The notes under the pieces: generated by a model
Database searches by the model: none
Told to the model about the DNA's origin: nothing
The model's input: only the letters and a program-made list of their open reading frames with translations
NCBI RefSeq assembly: GCF_051195255.1
Contig: NZ_JBNJLK010000005.1
Coordinates: forward strand, 133,836-197,835
Length of the DNA: 64,000 nucleotides
Direction of reading: 5' to 3'
From: Falsirhodobacter sp051195255
Lineage (GTDB): Bacteria; Pseudomonadota; Alphaproteobacteria; Rhodobacterales; Rhodobacteraceae
Shown here: positions 36,300-45,006 of the stretch, one piece after another
Layout of the letters: each line of letters starts with the position of its first letter
Position numbering within the stretch: the stretch's first letter is position 1
Made by a program: the position numbers and the translations under genes

Positions 36300-37508
36300 A
36301 TGACCCAGCCCGATCATCCCACCCGCCCGACCGTCCGTCTTCGCCCCAAGGCCGAGGCCCGTGCCATTCGCCACGGCTTCCCCTGGGTCTATGCCGATGA
36401 ACTGGTGACCGACCGCCGCACGCAGGCGCTGCCCGCCGGCGCCCTTGCGGTTCTGGAAGACGGCGAACGTCGCCCGCTGGGTCTGGTCACGGTCAACACC
36501 GCGTCGCGCATCATCGCGCGGATGCTGGACCGCGATCCCGAGGCGGTGATCGACGCGGACTGGTTCCGCGCCCGCCTGCGCCGCGCGCTGTCCCTGCGCG
36601 AACGGCTGTTCGCCGAACCCTTCTATCGCCTTGTTCATGCCGAGGCCGATGGCCTTCCGGGCATCATCATCGACCGTTTCGGCGACGCCGCCGTGATCCA
36701 GCCGAACGCCGCCTGGGCCGAGGCGCATATCGACGCGCTGGCCGAGGCGTTGGCCGATGTGACGGGCGTGACCCGCATCGTGAAGAACGGTTCCGGCCGC
36801 TCGCGCGGGTTGGAGGGGTTGGCCGAGGAGCTGGTGACGCTGCGCGGCGACATCGACGCGCCGATCCCGGTGTCGATGAATGGCGCAACCTACATGGCCG
36901 ATCTTGTGGGCGGGCAGAAGACGGGCCTGTTCTTCGATCAGCGGCCGAACCATGCCTTCGCTGCGTCCTTGGCGCGGGATGCATCAGTGCTGGACGTGTT
37001 CACCCATGTGGGCGGCTTCGCCTTGGCCGCCCTGGCCGGTGGGGCGGCTTCGGCTTTGGCCGTCGACGCGTCGGCCACGGCGCTGGCTTTGGCGACCGAG
37101 GGTGCAAAGGCTGGCGGGGTGGCGGACCGGTTCGCCACGCGTCAGGGCGACGCCTTCGACGTTCTGGAAGCCTTGGGCCAAGAGGGCGCGACCTTCGATC
37201 TGGTGATCTGCGATCCTCCGGCCTTTGCCCCCTCGAAACCGGCGCTGGAAGCGGGCTTGCGCGCCTATGAGCGGATTGCCCGCCTGGCAGCGCCGCTGGT
37301 CGCGCCGGGCGGCTATCTTGTGCTTTGTTCCTGTTCGCATGCGGCCGATCTGGCCAGCTTCCGCAACGCAAGCGCGCGCGGCATCGGGCGGGGCGGGCGT
37401 CGCGGTCAGTTGATCCACACGGGCTTTGCCGGGGCGGATCACCCGATGCTGCCGCAGCTGGCCGAAAGCGGCTATCTCAAGGCGCTGTTCTTCCGGCTGG
37501 ATGGATGA
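36300..37508 (+). CDS. Class I SAM-dependent rRNA methyltransferase, RlmI-like (PUA + methyltransferase)
   Basis: 402 residues. The N-terminal PUA-type RNA-binding domain (about 10-85) is followed by an EEHD-like middle part and a Rossmann methyltransferase: VLDVFTHVGGFALAAL (motif I) near residue 232 and VICDPPAFAPSK (motif IV) near 301, with a late CSCSH motif at 343. The set matches RlmI/RlmK-type 23S rRNA cytosine-C5 methyltransferases. The stop overlaps the next gene (ATGA), which encodes a PIN-domain protein. Confidence 0.88.
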   Translation: MTQPDHPTRPTVRLRPKAEARAIRHGFPWVYADELVTDRRTQALPAGALAVLEDGERRPLGLVTVNTASRIIARMLDRDPEAVIDADWFRARLRRALSLRERLFAEPFYRLVHAEADGLPGIIIDRFGDAAVIQPNAAWAEAHIDALAEALADVTGVTRIVKNGSGRSRGLEGLAEELVTLRGDIDAPIPVSMNGATYMADLVGGQKTGLFFDQRPNHAFAASLARDASVLDVFTHVGGFALAALAGGAASALAVDASATALALATEGAKAGGVADRFATRQGDAFDVLEALGQEGATFDLVICDPPAFAPSKPALEAGLRAYERIARLAAPLVAPGGYLVLCSCSHAADLASFRNASARGIGRGGRRGQLIHTGFAGADHPMLPQLAESGYLKALFFRLDG

Positions 37509-38041
37509 GGGCGGTCCTCGACACCTGCGTCATCTTCCCGCCGGTCCTGCGCGACGTTCTGCTGAGCGTTGCGGCCCGCGGCGTGTATCAGCCCCTGTGG
37601 TCCGAGCGTATTCTTGAGGAATGGGCGCGCGCCGCGCGGCGGCACGGGCAGGAGGAGGCGGTCCGTCAGACCGCCGCCGCCATGAACGCACAGTTCGTGG
37701 GGGCCATGGTCGGCCCTCGGCCGGGGCTGGAAGCGCGGCTGCATCTGCCCGATCCGGACGACATCCACGTTCTGGCCACCGCCATCGCGGGCAGCGCCGA
37801 CATCATCATCACCGTGAACGCCAGCGACTTCCCCCAGCACGTCCTACGGGCCGAGGGGGTGGAGCGTCGCGACCCCGATGGCCTTTTGTGGGAGATGTGG
37901 TCGCATCACGCGGGCCCTGTCTCCGAGGCCGTGAGCCAGGTGCATCAGCGGGCCGAGGCCATGTCGGGCGGGCCTGTGTCGCGGAAGGCGCTGTTGAAGC
38001 GCGCCCGTCTGCCGCGTCTGGCCAAGGCGCTGGAGGGTTAG
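37505..38041 (+). CDS. PIN-domain protein (putative ribonuclease), coupled to the RNA methyltransferase
   Basis: 178 residues. The PIN core shows AVLDTCVIFPP at the N-terminus (first acidic residue), a central helix SERILEEWARAA, and LPDPDDIHVLATAIAGSADI followed by ITVNASDFP, giving the remaining acidic residues. The tail after about 140 is helical and basic. It starts inside the methyltransferase stop (ATGA), without an antitoxin gene next to it, so a stand-alone RNA-processing role beside the methyltransferase is more likely than a toxin-antitoxin pair. Its stop overlaps the convergent lipoprotein gene by four bases. Confidence 0.82.
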   Translation: MRAVLDTCVIFPPVLRDVLLSVAARGVYQPLWSERILEEWARAARRHGQEEAVRQTAAAMNAQFVGAMVGPRPGLEARLHLPDPDDIHVLATAIAGSADIIITVNASDFPQHVLRAEGVERRDPDGLLWEMWSHHAGPVSEAVSQVHQRAEAMSGGPVSRKALLKRARLPRLAKALEG

Positions 38042-39396
38042 AAAGGTGGAGCCAGCGCCGCAACCTCGGCCAGCCGCTGGCGCACGTCCGCGTCGTTCTT
38101 GAAGCCGTAGCGTCCCCAGCCCAGGCTTTCACGGCGCAGCGCCTTGGCGGCCTTCGTGTCACCTTGCAGCCGCAGCGCTTCGGAGCGGATCATCAGGAGC
38201 GTGGACAGAAGGCCCGCGTTTTCGGCCTGCCGCGCCACGGGAATGGCCACATCCGTCAACAGCATCGCCGCCTCCAGCTGCCCCGAGGACAGCGCGAAGG
38301 CGGCCATCTGCATGTCCACGTGGGCGGCGTGCACGTCCTGATCGGGCAGGGTGCGATACACGCGGGCCGCCTGAAGGAAGCCTTCCAGCGCCGCCGCCAC
38401 GTCGGTGTTGAGGCTGAGGCGCGCGATCGCGAACCAGCTGAACCCCATCCGCGCGTCGATCCATTGCCGGTCCGCGGCGATTCGCAGGGCGCGCTGCGCG
38501 GCCACCAGACGGGCGCGATCGGTGGCGTCGGGCCCGAAGGCCGTCTCGATCGCGCGGTTCCAGCTGCGGGGCGTGTCCGTGTTGCCAAGGGGGACCGAGA
38601 AATCACCCTTGGGGTTGTAGCGGCGCAGCAGCGTGGGCACCACGCGGGCCGCTTCCTCCCGCGTCATGCCGGTGTGCATTTCGGGCGCGTTGTAGATGCG
38701 CAGCATCAGCATGTCGAAGCCGGTCAGCACGCTGAGGAAGTTGTCGTCGTTAAAGATCGTGTCGGGGATCCGGTAGAGGTCGTTCAGGGGGCCGACGGAC
38801 TGGGCCAGCTCCTCGTTCAGGCAATCGCGGATTTCCTGCGGGCTTTCGTCGGACGGGATGAAGATCGCGGCCTGACGACGTTCGGTCAGGCGCGACCAGT
38901 CCAGATCGCGGTTGCGCAGGTTCTTGCCGTAATCCTCGAACGAGCCGATGTTGGGCACGACGAAGCAGGCGGCGGTGGGCGCGATGCCGTGAAGCGCTTC
39001 GGTTGGCACGAACTCGATCACGACCTCGGCCGGGCCGGACACGCGGCGGATGTTCAGCTTCGCCTCGTTCCTCATCCGACTCAGCACGCGGTCGAGGTCG
39101 ACCTGCGCCGTTGCCGGCACCTTTCCGCGAAAGCCTACGGTGATCGGGCCCTCGAAGCGGCTCATGACCGGAAGGGCGCTGCCGCTTTCCATCGCGAAGC
39201 TGAGGTCGAGGAAATCGCGGGCCATTTCGGCGTTGCTGCGCAGGGCCGGAAGGGGATCGGGCGTGCCGAACATCTTCATCGGCGGCAGCGGATCCGTCAG
39301 AGAAGGAATCGTGGGAAGCTCCCGCTCCACCTCTGATGGGGGCGTGGAGGCGCAGGCCGCCAGACACAGGCCCAGGAAAAATGGAAGAACTCGCAT
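38038..39396 (-). CDS. DUF2927 domain-containing lipoprotein
   Basis: 452 residues. ATG 39396 gives MRVLPFFLGLCLAACAS, a lipoprotein signal with the lipobox LAAC (Cys at about residue 15). Residues about 60-270 fit DUF2927, including RQAAIFIPSDESPQEIRDCL and EELAQSVGPLNDLYRIPDT, an arrangement resembling a degenerate zincin-like protease region. The C-terminal part is all-helical and repeat-like, possibly TPR-type. No function is known. The gene is convergent with the PIN-domain gene. Confidence 0.8.
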   Translation of the reverse strand: MRVLPFFLGLCLAACASTPPSEVERELPTIPSLTDPLPPMKMFGTPDPLPALRSNAEMARDFLDLSFAMESGSALPVMSRFEGPITVGFRGKVPATAQVDLDRVLSRMRNEAKLNIRRVSGPAEVVIEFVPTEALHGIAPTAACFVVPNIGSFEDYGKNLRNRDLDWSRLTERRQAAIFIPSDESPQEIRDCLNEELAQSVGPLNDLYRIPDTIFNDDNFLSVLTGFDMLMLRIYNAPEMHTGMTREEAARVVPTLLRRYNPKGDFSVPLGNTDTPRSWNRAIETAFGPDATDRARLVAAQRALRIAADRQWIDARMGFSWFAIARLSLNTDVAAALEGFLQAARVYRTLPDQDVHAAHVDMQMAAFALSSGQLEAAMLLTDVAIPVARQAENAGLLSTLLMIRSEALRLQGDTKAAKALRRESLGWGRYGFKNDADVRQRLAEVAALAPPF

Positions 39397-39703
39397 CAGG
39401 CGGCTTTCTGCAGGTCGTCGGGGCGGATCGCGCGCCATCGTGGGTCAGGATAGAGGTTTTGGCAGGAAGGCCAAGGGGCAGATGGTGCAATTTGCCGCTT
39501 GGCGGGATCCGATGCGGGCTGTCTTAAAAACGCCTTGAATCCGTGCGATATCGCCCAATGTTGCGGCTGGGTATCCGTGTTTATGGCATGTCCGCCGTTG
39601 AAACGGGTGACAAGGCGGACAGGGCCATGTATGCGAACGCGGGAAAGGGAGTGCCGGGCCACCACCTTCGCCTTACGAGGGCCCGGACTGCGGAAAGGCA
39701 GCC
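39397..39703. other. Intergenic region between the DUF2927 gene and dksA
   Basis: About 307 bases between divergent genes. It must hold the promoters of both, but I see no clear sigma-70 pair, operator or hairpin. No convincing short gene is present. Confidence 0.5.
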
Positions 39704-40126
39704 ATGAGAGCAGAAATCTTTCTTACCGACGATTACCGTCCCGCCGACTCGGAACCCTTCATGAACGAGCGGCAACAGGAATACTTCCGCCGCAAGTTGT
39801 TGAACTGGAAGGCGGAACTTCTGGAGCTGAGCGCCACCACCATTGAAGGCCTTCAGGATTCGGGCCGAAACGTCCCCGACATCGCTGATCGCGCTTCGGA
39901 GGAAACCGACCGCGCGCTGGAGTTGCGGACCCGGGATCGCCAGCGCAAGCTGGTGGCCAAGATCGACGCGGCCCTGCGCCGGATCGAGAATGGCGAATAC
40001 GGCTATTGCGAGATGACGGGGGAGCCGATCTCGCTTCGCCGTCTGGACGCGCGTCCCACCGCCACCATGACGTTGGAGGCGCAGGAACGCCACGAGCGGC
40101 GCGAAAAGGTGCATCGCGACGACTGA
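39704..40126 (+). CDS. dksA: RNA polymerase-binding transcription factor DksA, one-cysteine form
   Basis: 140 residues. A globular helical part with a long coiled coil carries the DxxDxA tip (Asp59, Asp62, Ala64), needed for action in the RNA polymerase secondary channel. The C-terminal zinc-finger region reads YCEMTGEPIS then DARPTATMTLEAQ, so only one (Cys102) of the four classical zinc cysteines is left. One-cysteine DksA proteins are known and active in Rhodobacter. It mediates, with ppGpp, the stringent response at rRNA and amino acid promoters. A UUCG-type hairpin follows. Confidence 0.93.
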   Translation: MRAEIFLTDDYRPADSEPFMNERQQEYFRRKLLNWKAELLELSATTIEGLQDSGRNVPDIADRASEETDRALELRTRDRQRKLVAKIDAALRRIENGEYGYCEMTGEPISLRRLDARPTATMTLEAQERHERREKVHRDD

Positions 40127-40146
40127 GATCGCATCGCGGTCACCAC

Positions 40147-40172
40147 AGCGCCGGGCCTTCGGGTCCGGCGCT
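40147..40172 (+). terminator. Terminator hairpin downstream of dksA
   Basis: AGCGCCGG (40147-40154) and CCGGCGCT (40165-40172) pair, and GCC/GGT extends the stem to a TTCG tetraloop. The 11-bp stem is very stable; TTGCCATTT follows. It separates dksA from the monooxygenase gene. Confidence 0.75.
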
Positions 40173-40193
40173 TGCCATTTCGGGGGATCGGCC

Positions 40194-41285
40194 ATGAAGA
40201 GCATCACTATTCTGGGCGCCGGGGTAGCAGGCCTTGCCACGGCGCGCGCGTTGGCGCTGGAAGGGTGGCGGGTGACGGTGTTCGAACAGGCCGAGGCGCT
40301 GACCGATGTTGGGGCCGGGGTGCAGATCGGGCCGAACGGCGCGCGGGTGCTGCGGGCCTTGGATCTGGACGCGGATGCGGCGTCGATGCGCGGCAAGGCG
40401 GTGGAATTGCGGGACCGGCATGGGGCGCAGGTGTTGCGGATGGATCTGCAGGGCCGCGACTGGCATCTGTTCCACCGCGCCGACCTGATCAACCTGCTGG
40501 CGCGCGGGGCGCTGGAGGCGGGCGTCACCCTGCGGTTGGGCGAGGTGGGGGTGCCGGACGGCCTGACCATCGGCGCGGACGGGCTGCATTCGCGCAGCCG
40601 TGTCGCCCTGAACGGAGAGGTGCCCGCGACTTTCACCGGGCATGTCGCCTGGCGGGCCGTGATTCCCGACGAGGCGGGAGAGCCGGTGTCCGAGGTGCAT
40701 ATGGGGCCGGGGCGTCATCTGGTCAGCTATCCCCTGCGCGGCGGGGCCTTCCGCAACATCGTCGCGGTGGAGGAGCGGCGCGACTGGGTCGAGGAAAGCT
40801 GGACCGCGCGGGATGACAGCGACGCCCTGCAGCGCGCCTTTGCGGGGTTCGGCCCTCGCGTCCGTGGCTGGCTGGAGAAGGTGGAGCGGCCGTGGCTCTG
40901 GGGCCTGTTCCTGCATCCGGTGGCGCGGCGCTGGCACGGGGACGGGCTGATTCTGGCCGGGGACGCGGCGCATCCGACGCTGCCCTTCATGGCGCAGGGC
41001 GCGAACATGGCGCTGGAGGATGCGTGGATCCTGTCACGCTGCCTGATCGCGGGGGATCGCGGAGAGCAATATCAGGCGCTGCGGCAGGAGCGATGCCGGC
41101 GGATCGTCCAGACAGCGGCGGGCAATGCGCAGATCTATCATCTAGGAGGGGCGGCGGCGATACTGGCCCACGCCGCGATGCGCGTCGGGGGGCGGCTCGC
41201 GCCCGCCGCGCCGATGCGGCGGTTCGACTGGATCTACGGCTACGACGCCGTTCAGGCGTCGAGGTCGATCCAGACCGGCACGTGA
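40194..41285 (+). CDS. FAD-dependent aromatic monooxygenase (salicylate/UbiH-type)
   Basis: 363 residues. N-terminal FAD-binding GxGxxG (ILGAGVAGLATARAL, about 5-19), GAGVQIGPNGARVL, and the second FAD motif LILAGDAAHPTLPFMAQGAN near residue 252 place it in the class A flavin monooxygenases. The middle substrate-binding part is not diagnostic. NAD(P)H-dependent ring hydroxylation is likely; the substrate is unknown, and no catabolic gene is adjacent. The 3' end overlaps xthA by 34 bases in antisense. Confidence 0.87.
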   Translation: MKSITILGAGVAGLATARALALEGWRVTVFEQAEALTDVGAGVQIGPNGARVLRALDLDADAASMRGKAVELRDRHGAQVLRMDLQGRDWHLFHRADLINLLARGALEAGVTLRLGEVGVPDGLTIGADGLHSRSRVALNGEVPATFTGHVAWRAVIPDEAGEPVSEVHMGPGRHLVSYPLRGGAFRNIVAVEERRDWVEESWTARDDSDALQRAFAGFGPRVRGWLEKVERPWLWGLFLHPVARRWHGDGLILAGDAAHPTLPFMAQGANMALEDAWILSRCLIAGDRGEQYQALRQERCRRIVQTAAGNAQIYHLGGAAAILAHAAMRVGGRLAPAAPMRRFDWIYGYDAVQASRSIQTGT

Positions 41286-42031
41286 TCGGATGGCTTTTCG
41301 CCCGCCCGCACGTCGCGGTCGATGGCCACGTCCATCAGCAGGTCGGCCGCCTGGGGGGACAGCAGAAGGTGGTCGATGCGGATGCCGTTGTTGCGGGCCC
41401 AGGACTGCGCCTGATAATCCCAGAAGGAATAATGCCCCGGCCCCTGCACCCGGGCGCGGAAGGCGTCGGTCAGGCCAAGGTTCACGATGCGGCGGAAGGC
41501 GGTGCGGGTGGCGGGCAGGAACAGTGCATCCTCGGTCCAGGCAGCGGGCTTTGCCGCATCCTCGGCCTGCGGGATGACGTTGTAGTCGCCCGCGAAGAGG
41601 ACAGGCTCCTCGGCCGCCAGAAGTTCGGCGACGCGCGCTTCCATCCGGGCCATCCAGGCCAGCTTGTAATCGTATTTCGGGCCGGGGGCGGGGTTGCCGT
41701 TGGGCAGGTACAGCCCGCAAACACGGATCGCGCGGTCGCCGATCACCGTCGCCTCGATCCAGCGGCTTTGTTCGTCGGTGTCGTCGCCGGGCAGACCGCG
41801 CACCACGTCTTCCAAAGGCAGACGGGACAGGATGGCCACGCCGTTGAAGCCCTTCTGGCCATGCGTCTCGACGCGGTAGCCCTTGTCCTCGATCAACTCG
41901 CGCGGGAACGTCTCGTCCGTGGACTTGATCTCCTGCAAAAGGACGACGTCGGGCTTCGCCTCGTCCAGCCAAGCCAGCAGCGCCTCGATCCGCGCCTTGA
42001 CGCCGTTGATGTTGAACGTGGCGATCTTCAT
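41252..42031 (-). CDS. xthA: Exodeoxyribonuclease III (AP endonuclease)
   Basis: 259 residues. All class motifs are present: MKIATFNINGVKAR at the start (Asn), VLLQEIKS (metal Glu), CGLYLPNGN (Tyr), FAGDYNVIP (Asp/Asn), and SDHVPVWIDL at the end (Asp-His). It cuts DNA at abasic sites in base excision repair. ATG 42031 is preceded by a purine-rich stretch (AAAGGGGGCCGCC). It lies 51 bases downstream of the ErpA-like gene on the same strand. Confidence 0.94.
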   Translation of the reverse strand: MKIATFNINGVKARIEALLAWLDEAKPDVVLLQEIKSTDETFPRELIEDKGYRVETHGQKGFNGVAILSRLPLEDVVRGLPGDDTDEQSRWIEATVIGDRAIRVCGLYLPNGNPAPGPKYDYKLAWMARMEARVAELLAAEEPVLFAGDYNVIPQAEDAAKPAAWTEDALFLPATRTAFRRIVNLGLTDAFRARVQGPGHYSFWDYQAQSWARNNGIRIDHLLLSPQAADLLMDVAIDRDVRAGEKPSDHVPVWIDLDA

Positions 42032-42082
42032 GGCGGCCCCCTTTTTCCGGACGTTCCTACGGGGCGGTGCCGCCCGATGCAA

Positions 42083-42415
42083 TCACATCGAGAAGCTGAT
42101 CCCGCACCCGCAGGAACTGGAGGCGTTCGGGTTTTGGATCACGAAGCGCGCGCCGATCAGTTCCTCAGTGAAGTCGATCACTGCGTTGGACAGGAAGGGC
42201 AGGGAGATGCTGTCCACCAGTACCTTCGCGCCATCCTTTTCGATCACCAGATCGTCGTCCGTGGGATCGTCCAGCTTGATGTCGTACTGAAAGCCCGAGC
42301 AGCCGCCACCTTCCACCGCCACGCGCAGCGCACGGGGTTCGCCCGTATCCTCGGCGATTTCGGCCAGGCGGGCGAAGGCGCGGTCCGTCACGCGGGGGGG
42401 AAGGTTCAGGTCCAT
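42083..42415 (-). CDS. erpA: Iron-sulfur cluster insertion/A-type carrier protein (ErpA/IscA family)
   Basis: 110 residues. The three ligand cysteines are Cys39 in EGGGCSGFQY and Cys102/Cys104 in SSSCGCGISF, the HesB/ErpA pattern. It delivers Fe-S clusters to apoproteins. ATG 42415 gives the family length; a longer frame reaches into the divergent dgt promoter region. Name between ErpA and IscA is a best guess from the FQYDIKLDDPTDDD segment, which is ErpA-like. Confidence 0.9.
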   Translation of the reverse strand: MDLNLPPRVTDRAFARLAEIAEDTGEPRALRVAVEGGGCSGFQYDIKLDDPTDDDLVIEKDGAKVLVDSISLPFLSNAVIDFTEELIGARFVIQNPNASSSCGCGISFSM

Positions 42416-42491
42416 CGGAAAATTCCGTGCAAAATCTGTTGTGCAACCCATATAGGATGCAGGAAAACGACGAACAAGAACAGGCGAAAAC

Positions 42492-43619
42492 ATGTTGGCC
42501 CCCTATGCCTGCCAGCCGTCCCAATCGCGTGGACGGCTGCATGGCGAAGACCTCTCCTCGTTCCGGTCCCCGTTCCAGCGGGACCGCGACCGGATCATCC
42601 ACTCCTCGGCGTTCCGTCGGCTGAAGCACAAGACGCAGGTCTTTGTCGAACATGAGGGCGATTACTACCGCACGCGCCTGACCCATTCGATCGAGGTGGC
42701 GCAGGTCGCCCGCACGATTGCGGGGGTTCTGGGCCTGAACACCGATCTGGCCGAGGCGATCGCGCTGGCCCATGATCTGGGCCACACGCCCTTCGGTCAC
42801 ACCGGTGAGGACGCGTTGCAGCGCCTGATGGAGCCTTATGGCGGGTTCGATCACAACGCGCAGGCCATGCGTATCGTGACGAAGCTGGAACGGCATTACG
42901 CCGAGTTCGACGGCCTGAACCTGACCTGGGAAGCGCTGGAGGGCATCGCCAAGCACAATGGCCCGGTGACCGGCGATCTGCCCCACGCGCTGGCCGAGGC
43001 GAACGCGCAATGGGATCTGGAGCTGCACACCTTCGCCAGCGCCGAGGCGCAGGTCGCAGCCATTGCCGATGACGTGGCCTATTCCCACCACGACCTGCAC
43101 GATGGCCTGCGGTCGGGCCTTTTCGACGAAAACGACCTGATGGAGCTGCCCGTGACGGCACCGGCCTTCGAGATGGTGGACAAGCTGTATCCGGGACTGG
43201 AGCCGATGCGTCGCCGGCACGAGGCGCTGCGCCGCGTCTTCGGGCGCATGGTGGAGGATGTCATCCACGTCGCGCAGGTGCGGCTGGAGGCGGCGAACCC
43301 TCGCTCGGTCGAGGAGATACGCTCGATGGAGCAGACGGTCATCCGTTTCTCCAAGCCGCTGTATCAGGAGCTGAAGGCCATCCGCAGCTTCCTCTTCACC
43401 CGCATGTATCGCGCGCCGTCCGTGATGAAGGAACGCGCGCGGGTGACGGAAGCGGTCGATGCGTTGTTCCGCACCTTCATGACCGATCCCGCGCTATTGC
43501 CGGACGAATGGCGCACGGGGCTGGGGGACGACGAAACGCAGCGGGCCCGTCATGTGGCCGATTACGTGGCCGGGATGACAGACCGTTTCGCCCTACAGGA
43601 ATACGCGCGGCTTTGCTGA
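42492..43619 (+). CDS. dgt: Deoxyguanosinetriphosphate triphosphohydrolase-like protein (dGTPase)
   Basis: 375 residues. HD-domain residues are seen in TRLTHSIEVAQVAR (first His), AHDLGHTPFGHTGE (His-Asp) and DDVAYSHHD (last Asp). This is the type 2 dGTPase-like form of about 370 residues found in alphaproteobacteria. It hydrolyses dNTPs to nucleoside and triphosphate. It is divergent from the erpA-like gene, and its end overlaps dsbB by 27 bases in antisense. Confidence 0.93.
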   Translation: MLAPYACQPSQSRGRLHGEDLSSFRSPFQRDRDRIIHSSAFRRLKHKTQVFVEHEGDYYRTRLTHSIEVAQVARTIAGVLGLNTDLAEAIALAHDLGHTPFGHTGEDALQRLMEPYGGFDHNAQAMRIVTKLERHYAEFDGLNLTWEALEGIAKHNGPVTGDLPHALAEANAQWDLELHTFASAEAQVAAIADDVAYSHHDLHDGLRSGLFDENDLMELPVTAPAFEMVDKLYPGLEPMRRRHEALRRVFGRMVEDVIHVAQVRLEAANPRSVEEIRSMEQTVIRFSKPLYQELKAIRSFLFTRMYRAPSVMKERARVTEAVDALFRTFMTDPALLPDEWRTGLGDDETQRARHVADYVAGMTDRFALQEYARLC

Positions 43620-44072
43620 CCGCCACGCCTTGATCCACAGAGCCACCAGAAGAAGCGAGGCGATGGCGTTCCAGGACGCCATCGACAGCCCCAGCATCGA
43701 CCACGCGACCTGATCGCACATGACCAGATGGACGGGCGCGTCCGTGGACAGAAGATCCGCGCCCGACATGCCGGACAGCGCATTGCCCGAGCCTGTGCAG
43801 CTGCTGGGGCCTTCCCACCATTTCCGTTCCACCCCCGCGTGGAAGATGCCGACGGCGGCGCTGGCGGCCGGGGCCAGCGCGCCCAGGGCGATCAGCCAGC
43901 GCTTCGGCAAGACCCAGACGAGCGCCCCGATGACAAGGGCGACCACATGGGGATAGCGCTGGAACATGCACAAATGGCACGGGGCGAGGCCGCCGATGTA
44001 TTCGAACGCCAACGCGCCCAGCAGCAGCGCCCCCGAACCGGCCGCCGCCAGCGTCGACCAGACTTTTTCCAT
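43593..44072 (-). CDS. dsbB: Disulfide bond formation protein DsbB
   Basis: 159 residues, four membrane helices. The first periplasmic pair is Cys32/Cys35 in PCHLC and the second pair is Cys92 (SSCTGSGN) and Cys119 (VMCDQVAW). DsbB reoxidises DsbA and passes electrons to ubiquinone. The open frame extends further upstream without a start of similar quality. DsbA is not in the window. Confidence 0.9.
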   Translation of the reverse strand: MEKVWSTLAAAGSGALLLGALAFEYIGGLAPCHLCMFQRYPHVVALVIGALVWVLPKRWLIALGALAPAASAAVGIFHAGVERKWWEGPSSCTGSGNALSGMSGADLLSTDAPVHLVMCDQVAWSMLGLSMASWNAIASLLLVALWIKAWRSAKPRVFL

Positions 44073-44192
44073 GTGTCACCCTCGACCTTTTTCGGACGGA
44101 GCATACGGGTAAGACGCGCGGTGCAAAACCCAATCCCTTGTGATCGGTGACAGATTGACCCGGTGCTTGGAAGCGCGTAGATGAACACCCGT

Positions 44193-44276
44193 GCCCGAGT
44201 GGTGGAATGGTAGACGCAGGGGATTCAAAATCCTCCGCCGCAAGGCTTGCGAGTTCGAGTCTCGCCTCGGGCACCA
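44193..44276 (+). tRNA. tRNA-Leu (anticodon CAA)
   Basis: Acceptor GCCCGAG (44193-44199) pairs with CTCGGGC (44266-44272), followed by A and an encoded CCA (44274-44276). The anticodon loop TTCAAAA (44224-44230) sits on a 5-bp stem and gives CAA at 44226-44228. A long variable arm (CCGCCGCAAGGCTTGCG) and a normal T-arm (GAGTTCGAGTCTC) confirm class II tRNA-Leu. The accessory stretch of the window begins just after it. Confidence 0.96.
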
Positions 44277-45006
44277 CCTTATGTCACTGGCGTTTTCGTA
44301 GGGGTGACATATCCTCGGTTGACGGATGAACCTTTTTCCTGCTGCTGGAACATTTTGGTCCAGATGACAGGCCTTGCCCTCCGAACAATGAAGCTGTTCC
44401 GGTTCTCATCAAACATTCCTGGGTGAGGGCGGCAGGTGTTTGGGGCGCCCTGACAACATCTACGGTTCCCCCCGATCAAGTGGCGGAACCTCGGGCGTCT
44501 GCATCGCCGCCGATGATCGCGTGACCCGCCCGCCGCGTGGTATGATAATGCGGCAGAACCTGTCTGTCTGGGCCCGGATATGACACCCGACATCATGATC
44601 GTGCACGACTTTTGCAGCTGTGTGCAACTTCATGAGAGGGCAGTCGATATTGGTGACGACGCCAGCAGCGTGATGACATCCGGATCAGAGCTGCCCGTCA
44701 CCACGTGCCGGGGCGCGCGTTCACCAGCACCCTCAGTGGCTGGCGCCGGAGTTTGAGTGCTCTGCAAGTGTCTTTTCGGACGGAAACGGTGGTTCATCGA
44801 GTGGCGGCGGCAGGATGCAGCCTCGGTGCGGGCGAAAGACTGTTTGTCTAACCTGAGGTGACTGCGGCGGAGGGCGTTCATACACCGCTTCCGGGCGGTT
44901 GGGGCGCCGTAGTGGAGGCGGATAAGCCATCTGTGACGAACGTCTTGACTATCTTTGTATTAGCTGGTGCGGTCTTCACCTTGTCAGTCAAGGGGCCGGG
45001 AAAGCA
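44277..45006. other. Long gap after tRNA-Leu, no supported gene
   Basis: 730 bases. A perfect inverted repeat, TATGTCAC (44280-44287) and GTGACATA (44304-44311), lies immediately after the tRNA. The rest has mixed composition with short open frames on both strands that lack ribosome sites and show Arg/Ser-rich, shadow-like proteins. It may be decayed DNA of an old insertion. I see no integrase fragment and no second copy of the tRNA-Leu end. Confidence 0.5.

Noticed and set aside
37505..38041. Toxin-antitoxin pair with the PIN-domain protein as toxin
   Set aside because: The gene is coupled to an RNA methyltransferase and no small antitoxin gene adjoins it.
44279..44596. Minus-strand frame of 105 codons after tRNA-Leu
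   Set aside because: No ribosome site, Arg/Cys-rich translation, and no recognisable domain.
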